A DNA stretch of 45,378 nucleotides, taken from positions 1 through 45,378 of IMG/VR virus record IMGVR_UViG_3300020214_002601. One strand, given 5' to 3'. Below are positions 15,644 through 25,100 of this stretch, one piece after another. The position numbers were made by a program, and so were the translations under genes. The DNA is from a virus. Every line of letters starts with the position of its first letter. Position 1 is the first letter of the stretch. Below the pieces are notes generated by a model. It was not told the DNA's origin. It did no database searches and saw only the letters and a program-made list of their open reading frames with translations.

Positions 15644-15780
15644 GATTTTTATTGTATCCTTGATTGTTTGTTGTTGATAGACGAGGAGTTTCGGCTTGCG
15701 CTTCCCCTCCCCGGGTTTACCCAATGTCCCGCTTTTCGGGCCAGAACATAGGGAGATTGTATGTTATGATCCTGAGTTTT
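15644..15780 (-). promoter_or_regulatory. Leader of the SSB gene with small hairpins and promoter-like boxes
   Basis: A 137-base stretch between the 81-residue gene and the SSB start. On the transcript it holds a CATACAATC element resembling a -10 box soon after the upstream stop, a CCCG-AAAAG-CGGG hairpin, a GGG-TAAA-CCC mini-stem and a GGGGAGGGGAAG purine tract. T4 gene 32 is autoregulated through its leader, so a similar role is possible here. No single strong promoter is convincing. Confidence 0.3.
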
Positions 15781-16026
15781 TCAGATCTTCTTGCGTTTCT
15801 TGCTCGAGCCGCCGAAGGAGCGTTGGGCGACGCTTCTCATATCACGGCGAGGACCGGGAGGACGCATGCCAAGTGGAAGTGAGTAACCTGCGACTGCTCC
15901 TGCTACCGAGAACTCATCAAGACCATCCTCATCCATGCATCCGTCTCCCTCATCCACACCGTAGGCAATCTCGTCGAGTGCCTCCATGATCATGAGACGA
16001 AGCGCCCCCCTGTCGAGTGTTTCCAT
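15781..16026 (-). CDS. Small tagged protein with basic C-terminus
   Basis: 81 residues. The N-terminus GALRLMIMEALDEIAYG matches the tag seen at the ends of several proteins here (L-R-x-M-I-x-E-A-L). It is followed by an acidic stretch (VDEGDGCMDEDGLDEF), a Gly/Ala segment and a very basic tail (GGSSKKRKKI). The start is preceded by TTAAGGAT directly against the ATG, the same close spacing seen at the genes starting at 79 and 1667. The TTAAGG overlaps the end of the HD-domain gene. The function is unknown. The composition would suit a small internal head or DNA-associated protein, but this is inference. Confidence 0.65.
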   Translation of the reverse strand: METLDRGALRLMIMEALDEIAYGVDEGDGCMDEDGLDEFSVAGAVAGYSLPLGMRPPGPRRDMRSVAQRSFGGSSKKRKKI

Positions 16027-16034
16027 ATCCTTAA

Positions 16035-16619
16035 CTATTCAGCACCGACCTTTCTGATGAGAATATCTCGCGCGGAACGCAGGAGAATCGTGAGCGTTGG
16101 CTCAGCGGTGGGGGCGAGCCTGCTCTCGACCCAATCCGGCGGACGGCTCGGACCACGGATCGCCATGAACTCCTCCTCGGTGAGCTTCACGCCGTAGTGG
16201 TTGAGGAGGAAGAGCGAGCGCTCTGGGATCGTCATTCGACCGAGGCGCTCGTTAGGCTTGTAGAAAGCACCGAGCTTCTCACGACGCCAGCCCTCCTCCT
16301 CGGGAACGAAGTAGGGCTCCTCAAGGCTGCCGACCTTACCGATCTCATGGAGCAGACCGACGACCAGGATCGATTCCGTTGTCGCCCCCATCTCGAAGGT
16401 ATCGTTGAGACGTTTCATACCTTTCGCGACGGTGATCGCTTGCCGCACAAGCCCACCGGGCTCGCAGCCCGGGCTGTCGTTCCGGGGTTCGGCAGGACAC
16501 ATCAGGAGACGCTCACCGAGCTCCTCCATCATCTGCTGGATACCAGGTCCGCGGTTGATCTTATCAGCGAGCTTCATGTAGCTCGTCCAGAGGTCGGTCA
16601 GCTCTCGTTCATTCATCAT
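16035..16619 (-). CDS. Degenerate HD-domain protein (phage HD hydrolase family)
   Basis: 194 residues with the layout of the HD hydrolases common in T4-like marine phages: GGLVRQAITVAKGM, VVGLLHEIGKVG, YFVPEEEGWRREKLGAFY-x-x-N, PERSLFLLNHYGVKLTEEEFMAIR and a final LTILLRSARDIL helix. The usual metal ligands seem altered. The first His is Gln (VRQA where EHS-type is expected), the HD pair is HE (LLHE) and the final H..D helix has lost its His and moved its Asp. The fold is probably kept but phosphohydrolase activity may be lost or changed. It stands between the polymerase-linked gene and the SSB. Active HD relatives may act on nucleotides. Confidence 0.75.
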   Translation of the reverse strand: MMNERELTDLWTSYMKLADKINRGPGIQQMMEELGERLLMCPAEPRNDSPGCEPGGLVRQAITVAKGMKRLNDTFEMGATTESILVVGLLHEIGKVGSLEEPYFVPEEEGWRREKLGAFYKPNERLGRMTIPERSLFLLNHYGVKLTEEEFMAIRGPSRPPDWVESRLAPTAEPTLTILLRSARDILIRKVGAE

Positions 16620-16640
16620 ACCGTATTATCAGCTGGACGA

Positions 16641-17081
16641 CTAACGATTTACAAACCCAGGCCATCTGATTATGACCCCTGTCCTCGAAACGTTGGGCTC
16701 AACGCTGAGCTGGGAGGGCAGGGCGACGATGCCGGTGGAATCAGCCGCAGCAAGGATCGCCTTGATGAAACGAAGCATGACAGCTCCCCTTCCAAATGTG
16801 TACAGGTCAGGCGCGGCGTTCAGCTCGATCTCACCGCTTCGCTCCCTCTTCACCGGCGTGGAATACATCCCTGTTAGGATCGAGGACCGAACCGCTCGTT
16901 CGATGAGCAGGTAAATATCATGCAGCCCATCCTCTCCTCTGCCGCGAAAGTTGGAGACACCCAGATCGCTCAGCAGCGAGCCCGGAGCGGTGCTGGCCCT
17001 CCCAAGATCGCCCTGCGCCCAGCCGGGCGGTCGATCTCCGAAACGACTATACTTGGTCTGCAACGCTTTCCTCAGGTTCAT
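16641..17081 (-). CDS. Hypothetical protein downstream of the DNA polymerase
   Basis: 146 residues, not recognised. The N-terminal third is polar and Gly-rich (FGDRPPGWAQGDLGRAS, GRGEDGLHDIY). The middle has an alpha helix (YLLIERAVRSSIL), and the C-terminal half alternates strands and helices (AVMLRFIKAILAAADSTGIVALPS, TGVIIRWPGFVNR). There is no signal peptide, membrane helix or Cys cluster. It starts three bases after the polymerase stop, and the polymerase's own last codons provide its GGAG, so it is coupled to that gene. A polymerase accessory role is possible only by position. Confidence 0.7.
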   Translation of the reverse strand: MNLRKALQTKYSRFGDRPPGWAQGDLGRASTAPGSLLSDLGVSNFRGRGEDGLHDIYLLIERAVRSSILTGMYSTPVKRERSGEIELNAAPDLYTFGRGAVMLRFIKAILAAADSTGIVALPSQLSVEPNVSRTGVIIRWPGFVNR

Positions 17082-17084
17082 GAG

Positions 17085-18254
17085 TCACTCCACTGATACA
17101 TAGGCGGGTGAGAGCGAAACCTCGAAGTGTCCGAGACCCTCAACCTCGACGCCCTGGTCCACGATCTCGGTGAGACGACCTGCCGAACCAGGGTGCACAT
17201 CGAGCAGGAGCGCGTCATGCAGGACGTAGCACGGAACAACATCGAGATCCTCACCCCGGATCCGCTCGAGCAGGTCACCGAAGCCACCGAGCGCGACGTC
17301 GACCGCGGTCGATTGGGTGAAGTGGGAGACAAGCAGGTGGGTCTCGGTCGCCTCGGGCAGGGATCGACCCCAGTGGCTCCTGATCCTGCCCTCCTGGGCA
17401 AGCTCAGCCTGCAGGCGAGAGCGGAGGCGCGGCAGCCCGAAGTACTCCTCGATCCCCCTGATGACCCTTGGGCTGATCGAGCCGACGTCCTCGGTGATCC
17501 CAGCCCGACCGGAGCCGTAGAGCAGCTTCAGCGTGGCGAGCTTCACCTGCCTGCGATTCGCGGCCCCCCCGAGCCTCGTGGAGACATCGGAGTAGATATC
17601 GGTGGGTGCAGACCCATCCGCGAGGAGACGTAGGACACGGGGCTCCAGGGACACGAAATCAACCTGCATCACCTGACCTCCGTCGAAGCGGCTCGCGAGG
17701 ATCCGGCGGTGCTCCCTCTGGAGCGTGAGGATCCTGGGACCCGATCGGACGGTGAGCCGACCCGTCGCGGTCGCGTGCGAGTAGATCGGGGGGGCCACCA
17801 TCGAATCAGGACCGGGCTCGAAGCTGTCAAGGACTGTCGTCGTCGCGTGGCCCTGCTCGACGCGGAGGGCGGCAAGATCGATCCTGCAGGGCTGCAGCTG
17901 CGACAGGATCCTGCGGGACCTGACCAGCACGTGTGAGTAGTCGCCCAGCTCGTCCAGGGCATCCTCGAGGCTCTCATCGATTTTCGCGATGTGCTCCCTG
18001 AGGACACCCGGTGGGATGACAAGCGGCCACGGGACCCTTCCGCGGGCCAGACCATCCATCGACCTTGCGTACTCCTCCGGAATCGGAGCCGGTGGATCCC
18101 TGGTGAGCGTTTCGAACACGTGGGAGATGCTCCATGCCGACATCTCATCACCGATGGACCAGGAATCAAGCTGCTCGTCCGTCCAGCGGACCTGCCCATC
18201 ATCGTAGACGAGATCTTTCGGAGAACCGAGCAGCTTCCTGGAAACCATCAGCAT
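17085..18254 (-). CDS. Short divergent family A DNA polymerase (polymerase domain only)
   Basis: 389 residues. The Pol A core is recognisable: SHATATGRLT (template/primer segment), motif A VMQVDFVSLEPRVL (Asp199), motif B RRQVKLATLKLLYG (Arg234/235, Lys238, Tyr246) and motif C VLHDALLLDV (Asp347). Both catalytic Asp residues are present, but the Glu that usually follows the motif C Asp is Ala (HDA not HDE). The N-terminal part (about 1-140) is unlike a 3'-5' exonuclease and too short for one. The whole protein is much smaller than T7 or E. coli Pol I. It may be the replicative polymerase, with proofreading supplied elsewhere, or a repair enzyme. Two start Mets (residues 1 and 3) are possible. 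Confidence 0.8.
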   Translation of the reverse strand: MLMVSRKLLGSPKDLVYDDGQVRWTDEQLDSWSIGDEMSAWSISHVFETLTRDPPAPIPEEYARSMDGLARGRVPWPLVIPPGVLREHIAKIDESLEDALDELGDYSHVLVRSRRILSQLQPCRIDLAALRVEQGHATTTVLDSFEPGPDSMVAPPIYSHATATGRLTVRSGPRILTLQREHRRILASRFDGGQVMQVDFVSLEPRVLRLLADGSAPTDIYSDVSTRLGGAANRRQVKLATLKLLYGSGRAGITEDVGSISPRVIRGIEEYFGLPRLRSRLQAELAQEGRIRSHWGRSLPEATETHLLVSHFTQSTAVDVALGGFGDLLERIRGEDLDVVPCYVLHDALLLDVHPGSAGRLTEIVDQGVEVEGLGHFEVSLSPAYVSVE

Positions 18255-18286
18255 GCATCAATCCTACCCTCACCTGGGACTGATTT

Positions 18287-21200
18287 TCAGGCCTCCGCCT
18301 CCGGAGGTTCGGGAGGCTCCGCGGCGAGCTGCTTGGCGAGCTCCTCCTGCGCGGTCTTGACGATGATGGCCGCCGCCTCGGCACCGAGCTCTGCAATGAG
18401 CTTGTCAGCGTTCAGGACAAGATCAACGATAGTGAGCGCGTATGCGACATCCGCTTGGACCTCAGCAGCTTTCGCAGCGGCGGCGGCGGCCAGCTTTGTG
18501 GCCTCCTCGGCCTTGATCCTCACCTCAGGTGGTATCAAGGCCAGGGCCTTGTCTATCGCCTCTTTCTTTTTCTCCTCGATCTCCATCAGCACCAGCGCCT
18601 GGACCCTCCGCAGCTCCGCCTCGATCTTCATCTTGACCTCGATGGCCACCCGGGCGGGTGGGGCGAGCGCCCTTCCGATCGCGCGACCAACCTCCTCGAG
18701 AAGGGCATCGTACTTTCTTCGAGCTTCCGCGATCGCTTGAGCCTCAGTTGTGCTGCTGCCGGCGGCGGCGGCGGGTACAACCGCGGCGGCGAAGGCGGCG
18801 GGCGGGTCGGATCTTAAAGCATCATTTACCCTGTTCGCGAGGGTGGTAAGGTTCTGGCTGAGGCTCACGTGCGTCGCGAAACCCTCCCCGTAGCCCAGCT
18901 TGACGTCGGTGGTGAATCCGGACTTACCGATCTTATGCTCGGCGCCGAGCACATAGTAAACGTTATCGATCGATGTGCCCGTCCCGAAGTCAACGAAGAG
19001 CTGCTGCATCGGGGTGAAGAGCGGGCAACCGAACGTGCTGAGGCTCAACGCGGCGGGGATAATCTGCATCGGAACGCCACCATTGACCTGGCTCGGTGAG
19101 GCCTCACCGGCTGGCTCCTGGTACGCCCGCGCCATCATCGCGTTGGCCATGGCTGCGCTGTTCGCTGTCGAGAACGAGGCGTTCGTGATCGCCGAGGTCG
19201 AGGAGCCGTACGTGATCGTTGGCATCCCGGCGGACACCAGGCGCTTGATCGAATCGTACGACCCATCGACGCTGTACTCGGCAGGCCCGTTGTAATCAGG
19301 GTGGGTTGTGATCTTTCGTAGGATCCCAGCCGCCTCGCCGGCCTCCAGGATCGGGGCAAGGGCCTGGCGGCGGGCGGCAGCATCGCCGCCCGCCGTGAGC
19401 GCCGTGGCGACCGCGCCGCGTATCACGCCGAGCTGATCGTCCCTCGTCGCTTTGAGAAGCTCTCCAAGGGTCCTGTAGGCACCCGCCGCTGCATCGAAGA
19501 CATGGATCTTCAGGAGGGTCTTAGATCTTCCCCCATCGGCGGGCACCTTCTCACCTTTGCTATCAAGCAGAGGACAACCCTCCGTGAAGATGCCCAGCAC
19601 CGGCTGCGTGAACTGCTTCTCGTGTATTCCAACCTTTTCCAACCTTTCCTCATGGGTCTGCGTGAAGCCCGCCGCGGCGGTGACCTGCTTACCATTGACC
19701 GTGACCTTGCCGGTGGTATACTCAACTCTCCCCTCCTCCGCCGCCGTCGGATTGTAATACTCCGCCATCAGGTAAGCTCGGTTGGGAGCGAAGTTGACGA
19801 ACCTGCCGTTTATCAGCTCGATCATCGCATTGAGCGAGATCTCTGGTGTTTCCTTGGCGAGCTCCCCCACGTAGGTTTTCAGTTTTGCGTGCTCGATCGG
19901 GAACCAGCTGATCGGGCAGCCGTGAACGCCGCCCGCGTAGTCGTTGAATGGATAGAAGACAAGCTGGATCTCATCGTACAGCTGTGAGGCGGCGAGAGGA
20001 TGCAGGACAAGCGCCGCCATCACGGCGCCCAGTGAGCAGTACTCAGCCTTGAATTTTTCCACAACATCACCGGAGGGTGTAGTGCTGAACATGGCCGCCA
20101 GGCGTTTTGGGTAATCGCCCTCGAAGAACTCATCCGAGATCTTATCCGCGCCCATTTTTGGAATTTTTGCGATGATCTCATTGTATTCATCGGCGATGCG
20201 GCCGAGCCCCGCGGTGGCCTGGCCGTAATCTTCGATGTTGATGCCGCTGCTCGTCACCGTCGGCGACGGTTTTGGTATGATGGTCCAATCTCCATTCTTT
20301 AGCGTGACTTCGCCGATCGCATTGATGATGAGCGTGAGAAGTTCATCTTTGAGCTCGATATTCGCACCATCGCCCTGGATTGAATCGAGCTTCTTAAAAA
20401 ACTCCGGATCACCGGCTGCCCGAAGCAACGAGCTTCCGTCCGTGATGGAGTTCATGAAGTCGAACTTCGCCATCCCGGGGCCCGCCGTCCCCACGGCACG
20501 TTTCGCCTCCAGGGCCCTCCTGATGCTCTTCGCAAGCTCGTCCAACTGCCTGATGGTATTTCGGGTCTCACGGGACGCGAGCGACAGGAGGTCGATGCTG
20601 CCCAGCGAGAAGAGGCTCAACGCGATCTTGATCCCACCACCCGGCTCGAATGAGTACGTCGAGCTGGCAATCCGATACCGTCCCGTCACCTTCATCGCGT
20701 CGAGGAACTTACCGAATGAATTATTCGAAAGCATCCCACCCTCGGGATGCGACCAGCCATACGTGATGTCGATGAAGGTCCTCGAGTACAGGTCAGGTCG
20801 AACAAGATCAGCGACCTCACGCAGCCTGGAGCGATCGTGAACGTTGACCTCCATCCTGATCTGGGTGAACATCGTCGTGCTCTTCTGCATCTTAACAGAG
20901 ATCGATAGGTCACCGAGCGATGCCAGCGGCCTCAGCCGATCGATGACCGGAACGTACTCCTCGCCCGTCGGTCCCAGGTTGACGAGGGTCTGGGGCGTCG
21001 TGAAGAGCTCCATACTGCTCCTTGTTCCCGTCCCAAGGGATGTGGCCTCGGAGGCGACCTCCGTCGCCTGCGCGTCAAGCATCGCGATGTCAACCTCGGA
21101 GGGCGCGCTCGGGTTCAGAAATCTCAGGAGCGTCGGCGCGGCGAAGTTTCCAGCTGCATCACGGCCGGGGCTCGAGGTTATGAGCTCAACGTTGACGTAT

Positions 21201-21790
21201 GGAACGCACTTCGAGAGCTCGAGCGTCGGCATGCAGTTCATGAAGACCTCCAGCGGTCCAACATCACGTGTGGATGGACCCATCATTGGGTTGTGAACGT
21301 TCATGATGTAAGCATTCGGCGTTTTGTCCCGAGCAGGTTTGGCGAGGGTCGAGTTGATGCTGAGCTTTTCGAGAGAATCGCGGCCGCTGATGTCCGTGAA
21401 GGTGGAGTCGACGAACAGCTTGTTCACGTCCGACTTGCCGCATCCGTATATCTTGAACTGCTCACTGTAGTTAGCATCTATGGAGTCACTAGAATGAAAC
21501 TCACCGATGGAGATGGAACCGTTGATGAGCTCGGTGATCTGATCGGCCTGAGTCACTCCATCCGGGGGGGTGGTGAGCTCCCTTATGACGTCACCGTAGG
21601 CATTCAACTTGGCGAGAGCCGCCTCGCCCGAGATGTTGGCGTTGGGCACGGCGGTTGCCTTGCTATTCGCAGGCTTCTGCGCCACGAGTCGGGCAGCCCA
21701 GGTGTTGTCGACGAAATCTGCGTCGGTGAGGATCCCGAAGTTAGCTGAGAGCTCCTTAGTCGCCTCCGATACGAGCGGTGAACGCGGCAA
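18287..21790 (-). CDS. Very large baseplate hub-like structural protein
   Basis: 1167 residues from a TTG at 21790, one base after the gp53-like stop, with GAGG about ten bases upstream. No catalytic motif is present. Two parts look like hub/spike-type proteins: a YSRTFIDITYGWSHPEGG region near residue 350, and a C-terminal SLSTFGCPLFTPMQQLFVDF followed by NVYYVLGAEHKIGKSGFTTDVKLGYG, the pattern of gp27/gpD-type proteins that end with a 'Y-x-V-x-x-x-x-H-x-I-x-x-x-G-F-x-T' strand. After that, from about residue 1000, comes a long Ala/Glu-rich coiled coil ending EPPEPPEAEA. It follows the LysM baseplate protein, which supports a baseplate location. The hub assignment is an inference; size and coiled-coil tail are unusual. 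Confidence 0.7.
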   Translation of the reverse strand: MPRSPLVSEATKELSANFGILTDADFVDNTWAARLVAQKPANSKATAVPNANISGEAALAKLNAYGDVIRELTTPPDGVTQADQITELINGSISIGEFHSSDSIDANYSEQFKIYGCGKSDVNKLFVDSTFTDISGRDSLEKLSINSTLAKPARDKTPNAYIMNVHNPMMGPSTRDVGPLEVFMNCMPTLELSKCVPYVNVELITSSPGRDAAGNFAAPTLLRFLNPSAPSEVDIAMLDAQATEVASEATSLGTGTRSSMELFTTPQTLVNLGPTGEEYVPVIDRLRPLASLGDLSISVKMQKSTTMFTQIRMEVNVHDRSRLREVADLVRPDLYSRTFIDITYGWSHPEGGMLSNNSFGKFLDAMKVTGRYRIASSTYSFEPGGGIKIALSLFSLGSIDLLSLASRETRNTIRQLDELAKSIRRALEAKRAVGTAGPGMAKFDFMNSITDGSSLLRAAGDPEFFKKLDSIQGDGANIELKDELLTLIINAIGEVTLKNGDWTIIPKPSPTVTSSGINIEDYGQATAGLGRIADEYNEIIAKIPKMGADKISDEFFEGDYPKRLAAMFSTTPSGDVVEKFKAEYCSLGAVMAALVLHPLAASQLYDEIQLVFYPFNDYAGGVHGCPISWFPIEHAKLKTYVGELAKETPEISLNAMIELINGRFVNFAPNRAYLMAEYYNPTAAEEGRVEYTTGKVTVNGKQVTAAAGFTQTHEERLEKVGIHEKQFTQPVLGIFTEGCPLLDSKGEKVPADGGRSKTLLKIHVFDAAAGAYRTLGELLKATRDDQLGVIRGAVATALTAGGDAAARRQALAPILEAGEAAGILRKITTHPDYNGPAEYSVDGSYDSIKRLVSAGMPTITYGSSTSAITNASFSTANSAAMANAMMARAYQEPAGEASPSQVNGGVPMQIIPAALSLSTFGCPLFTPMQQLFVDFGTGTSIDNVYYVLGAEHKIGKSGFTTDVKLGYGEGFATHVSLSQNLTTLANRVNDALRSDPPAAFAAAVVPAAAAGSSTTEAQAIAEARRKYDALLEEVGRAIGRALAPPARVAIEVKMKIEAELRRVQALVLMEIEEKKKEAIDKALALIPPEVRIKAEEATKLAAAAAAKAAEVQADVAYALTIVDLVLNADKLIAELGAEAAAIIVKTAQEELAKQLAAEPPEPPEAEA

Positions 21791-21791
21791 G

Positions 21792-22085
21792 CTACACGAG
21801 CCTCAGGGTCGACTCGATGTCCGTCGGGACGATGAGCCGCGTGCCTGGCGGCACCTGCAGCCACCAGCCGATGTCCGAGGCGACGGCGAGCACCCACCAG
21901 AGCTTGCCATCCCCGTAGAGCTGACCCGCGAGATGGTCGAGACGCTGACCCGCGGTGGTCACGATCTCACGGGTTGGGATCGCCCCCGCGGCGATCGCCT
22001 GCCTGATCCTAAGGATCGCCTGCGATGAGGCAAGACGTTGCGGTGTCCCTATGATCTGATCCCGCCGGTACCTGCTGACAGCCAT
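21792..22085 (-). CDS. LysM-like baseplate protein, gp53/gpX-type
   Basis: 97 residues with one LysM-like module at residues 40-90: a T-x-x-G-x-R-L-D-x-L-A-x-x-x-YGDGKLWWVLAVASDIGWWLQVPPGTRLIVP pattern. This is the usual shape of small phage baseplate proteins (T4 gp53 C-terminus, P2 gpX) that anchor or cap the tube at the baseplate. The N-terminus is basic (MAVSRYRRDQII). It stands between two very large structural proteins. Peptidoglycan binding by the LysM in the phage context is not assured, since in gp53 it acts in assembly. Confidence 0.8.
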   Translation of the reverse strand: MAVSRYRRDQIIGTPQRLASSQAILRIRQAIAAGAIPTREIVTTAGQRLDHLAGQLYGDGKLWWVLAVASDIGWWLQVPPGTRLIVPTDIESTLRLV

Positions 22086-22100
22086 CTCACCTCCCTCCCG

Positions 22101-25100
22101 TTAAAATAACTTCTCGATGAACGTCTGTTTATTGAGTTCCTCGTAGCCAACCTTCGTCGCCGCGACAGCAGCCCGCTCGCCACCCTTCGGGAGGGTTCCC
22201 ACGCCGTAGGGCTCGGGTTCGCCGCCCTCGACGATCGCGTTGACCAGACCACCGACTGGGTAGATGGGCGCCCGGTTGAAGCCCTCGTGATCGAGGCCCG
22301 GTGCGATATCGTGGATGGGCACGAAGCTCACCTGCACCTTGCATGAACGCGGGGCCCGGTTTCCTGGGCCATCATCTCCGGCGCCCCATAGAATTCCTTG
22401 ATCCATCCAGGTGAACCCGAGCTGGGTCACGACGCCCGCGAGACCGTAGCCGCGGGTGGTCTCGAATGACCTGACGACCGAGTTATTATCAGGATTATAG
22501 AACAGCGTTACGCGCTCGCCCGAGGCGGCAGAAACTGGCTGAGGCAAAGAAATTTTTTCCGGAGGAACTAGCAAAGTTTTGAGGCTTACCGGATCGAAAA
22601 TTTCGAAGTGGTCCTCGCCCCAGGGGCTGCGCAGCCGGGTCGCCGTAATTGCAGTTCCCAGCGCTACAGTTCTCGACTTCAGCGGACCAGCCACGGTAAG
22701 CTTCGACGACAACTTGATAGGACGTCCTTCGTCTGTCGGTGTGTAGTGCCCGGGTTGCACGATGTAAGTGCGAACTTCAGTGGCCGCAGATTGTTCCTTC
22801 TCGACATCCTGATACCCGAACAGCCTCTTCAGGTTGAACCGGGAGTAATTCGACCTGATCAGATCACCGATCCTGACACGCACAACTGGGGTCGCGGTCG
22901 GGATCTGGGAGAAGGGCTGGGTGTACTTAAAGTCTGCTAAGGTCACCTTGGACGTTAGATCCCGTCCCTTCGACCACTGCGGGTAGACCATCGAGGTTAA
23001 TTTGTTGATCTGCCACCACATGTAATCGAAATCCTCGGGATTCGTCGCGACAACGTGGAACGAGAAACCGATCGAGCGCTTCGTATCCTTGTAGGTCATG
23101 ACCTCATCGATGCGACCGTAGCCGCCCACCTGGTTGTAGTTCGCGGAGTAGCTATCGCTGAGATCGTCTAGGAACGCGTGGAAAGAGATGATCTCGTTCG
23201 TGCGAAGGTCCTGGAAGTAGAACGGCACGTACTCGGACTCGAGGGTCGACTCGATCGCGCTCACCTGCTCGGGGGTGAATCGCAGCCTGCCGCTCGAAGT
23301 GTCGGGTTTGACCGATGTCATCCGCTTCGCCACGGGCGAGGTCACCGCCCCGAGCAGCCCTCGGTATGCCTGACTCTCGCCGGCGGGTATGAGATGATAG
23401 GACGGGAGATCGGAGATCGCGTAGGTGACCCCGCGCCGGCGCGACAACCTGTTGCCGTAGATCCTGCGGGAGCCGAAACCACCCATCAGGACTTTCATCG
23501 CGGGATTCGTCGCATCGAAACTGGAATACGCGACATCAGGATCGACCTCGATCTCCGTCTTGCGGAGATCGATGGCTGCTGCCTGGGTGTATGCGAGGTC
23601 ACCGATCGCAGCGAGGGTGTTGACGAACTTGAAGAGCTTCGAGTCAAAGATGCTGCTCACAGCGTTGAGCGCGCTGCCAGCACCAGAGAGAACACCTCCG
23701 CTCAAGGAAACGTCGTTCAGCGCACCACCCAGCGCGACAGTGTCGCGGTTGAGCTCGCGGATGATGTTCATGTAGTACTGGCGCGATGCAGGATCAGCAA
23801 AGATGGCGAGGATCCGCAACGCGATCTTCCCTGCGAGGATCGGGGTGTTGAAGTCTATCTGAAAGAATAAAACTTTAACGATAATATCCGGATCGATATC
23901 ATACGAGACGCCCAGGAATGATGCGAGCCCAGCGATCACGCAGGCAGGATAACCGGTCAACGGGTTCGTCGGTAAGTAGATTGGGCTCGGGATGCTCAGG
24001 CCAGTAAGGTTGCTGGCGACATCCGCCAACGCCGCCAGCCCCCCGAGGGTATCCTCCGCAACGTACCTAAACTTTCCTGACTGCAGCTTCCTGGAGCTTC
24101 TTGTCCCTGAGTTCACCTCTGCAGGTATCAACGCTTTCCCTATCGCCGGAATAAGGGCACCCAGCGCGGCGGCGCCGAGCACGGCGGCGAGGAAGTGGCC
24201 GGAGATGACGAAGGCGGTGAATGCATCTGAGAGCGTCGTGAACCCCGTGTATGGCGCTTCCGGTGAGTAAGCGACGGGCCATGACTCCCCGGTGTAGGTG
24301 GCGGTGCCGCCGCCGTCCTCGCCTGCCTCGAAGTTGTCATCGCCGCGGTTCAGCATCGTCCGATTGAGGTTCCCCAGCTCACCCTTACCCGCGGCAGCCG
24401 CTGCCGCGCGGGTGACCGACGATGGGACACGTGCCACTCCCTGCTGCGCCCGTTTGCCACCCATCGCGGCCGACATCATCTTCTGCGCGATGCCGTGGAG
24501 ATCTTTCTCCTTCACCCGTTTGATGTCAGCAGTGTCGTATGACGTGCTCATGTTGGCGCCGGCCAGCGTGTCGTCGAGGCGAACACGCTGCGCTGTCGAG
24601 GGGCCGTCGGTGTTGCCGTCTGCGAATCTCGCGTCACCGTGGTTCAGGTTCTTTGCCGCGAGGGCCGTGGCGAGGGTCTCGACATACTTCTTGGATCCAG
24701 CTGCGGTGGTGACCGTTTCCCCATCGGGCGACTCGGCACCCTGGATGCCAGCGAGGAGCTCATGCCCGCTCAGTTCAAGCGTTGATGACGCGACACCGGG
24801 CTCCGGGGGCCTGAGGATGCTGTCCAAGTCATCACCGAAGATCAGCGATGGCTCATCGTCACGATCGACCGCACCCTCCAGGCCCGGCTGGGACGTGAAG
24901 CTGGGCTGGGGGCTCGACCCGCTCATCGCGGAGATGGTGAACGGGTTCGCATGGTTCGGGGGCACCTGACCGTCGTACGCCACCGGATTACCCGCTAAAC
25001 TCGGGTCCTTGCCCTCGCTCAGCGACTTCAGGTAGCTACGGAGGGTGAGCTTCTGGGAGTCAGGGATATCATCCCTTTCGAACGTGACACGACCGTCGCT

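Noticed and set aside
15644-15724. N-terminal extension of the SSB to 15724
   Set aside because: The 27 added residues are unlike gp32 starts, and MAIDLDAIRRKL at 15643 is a typical beginning.
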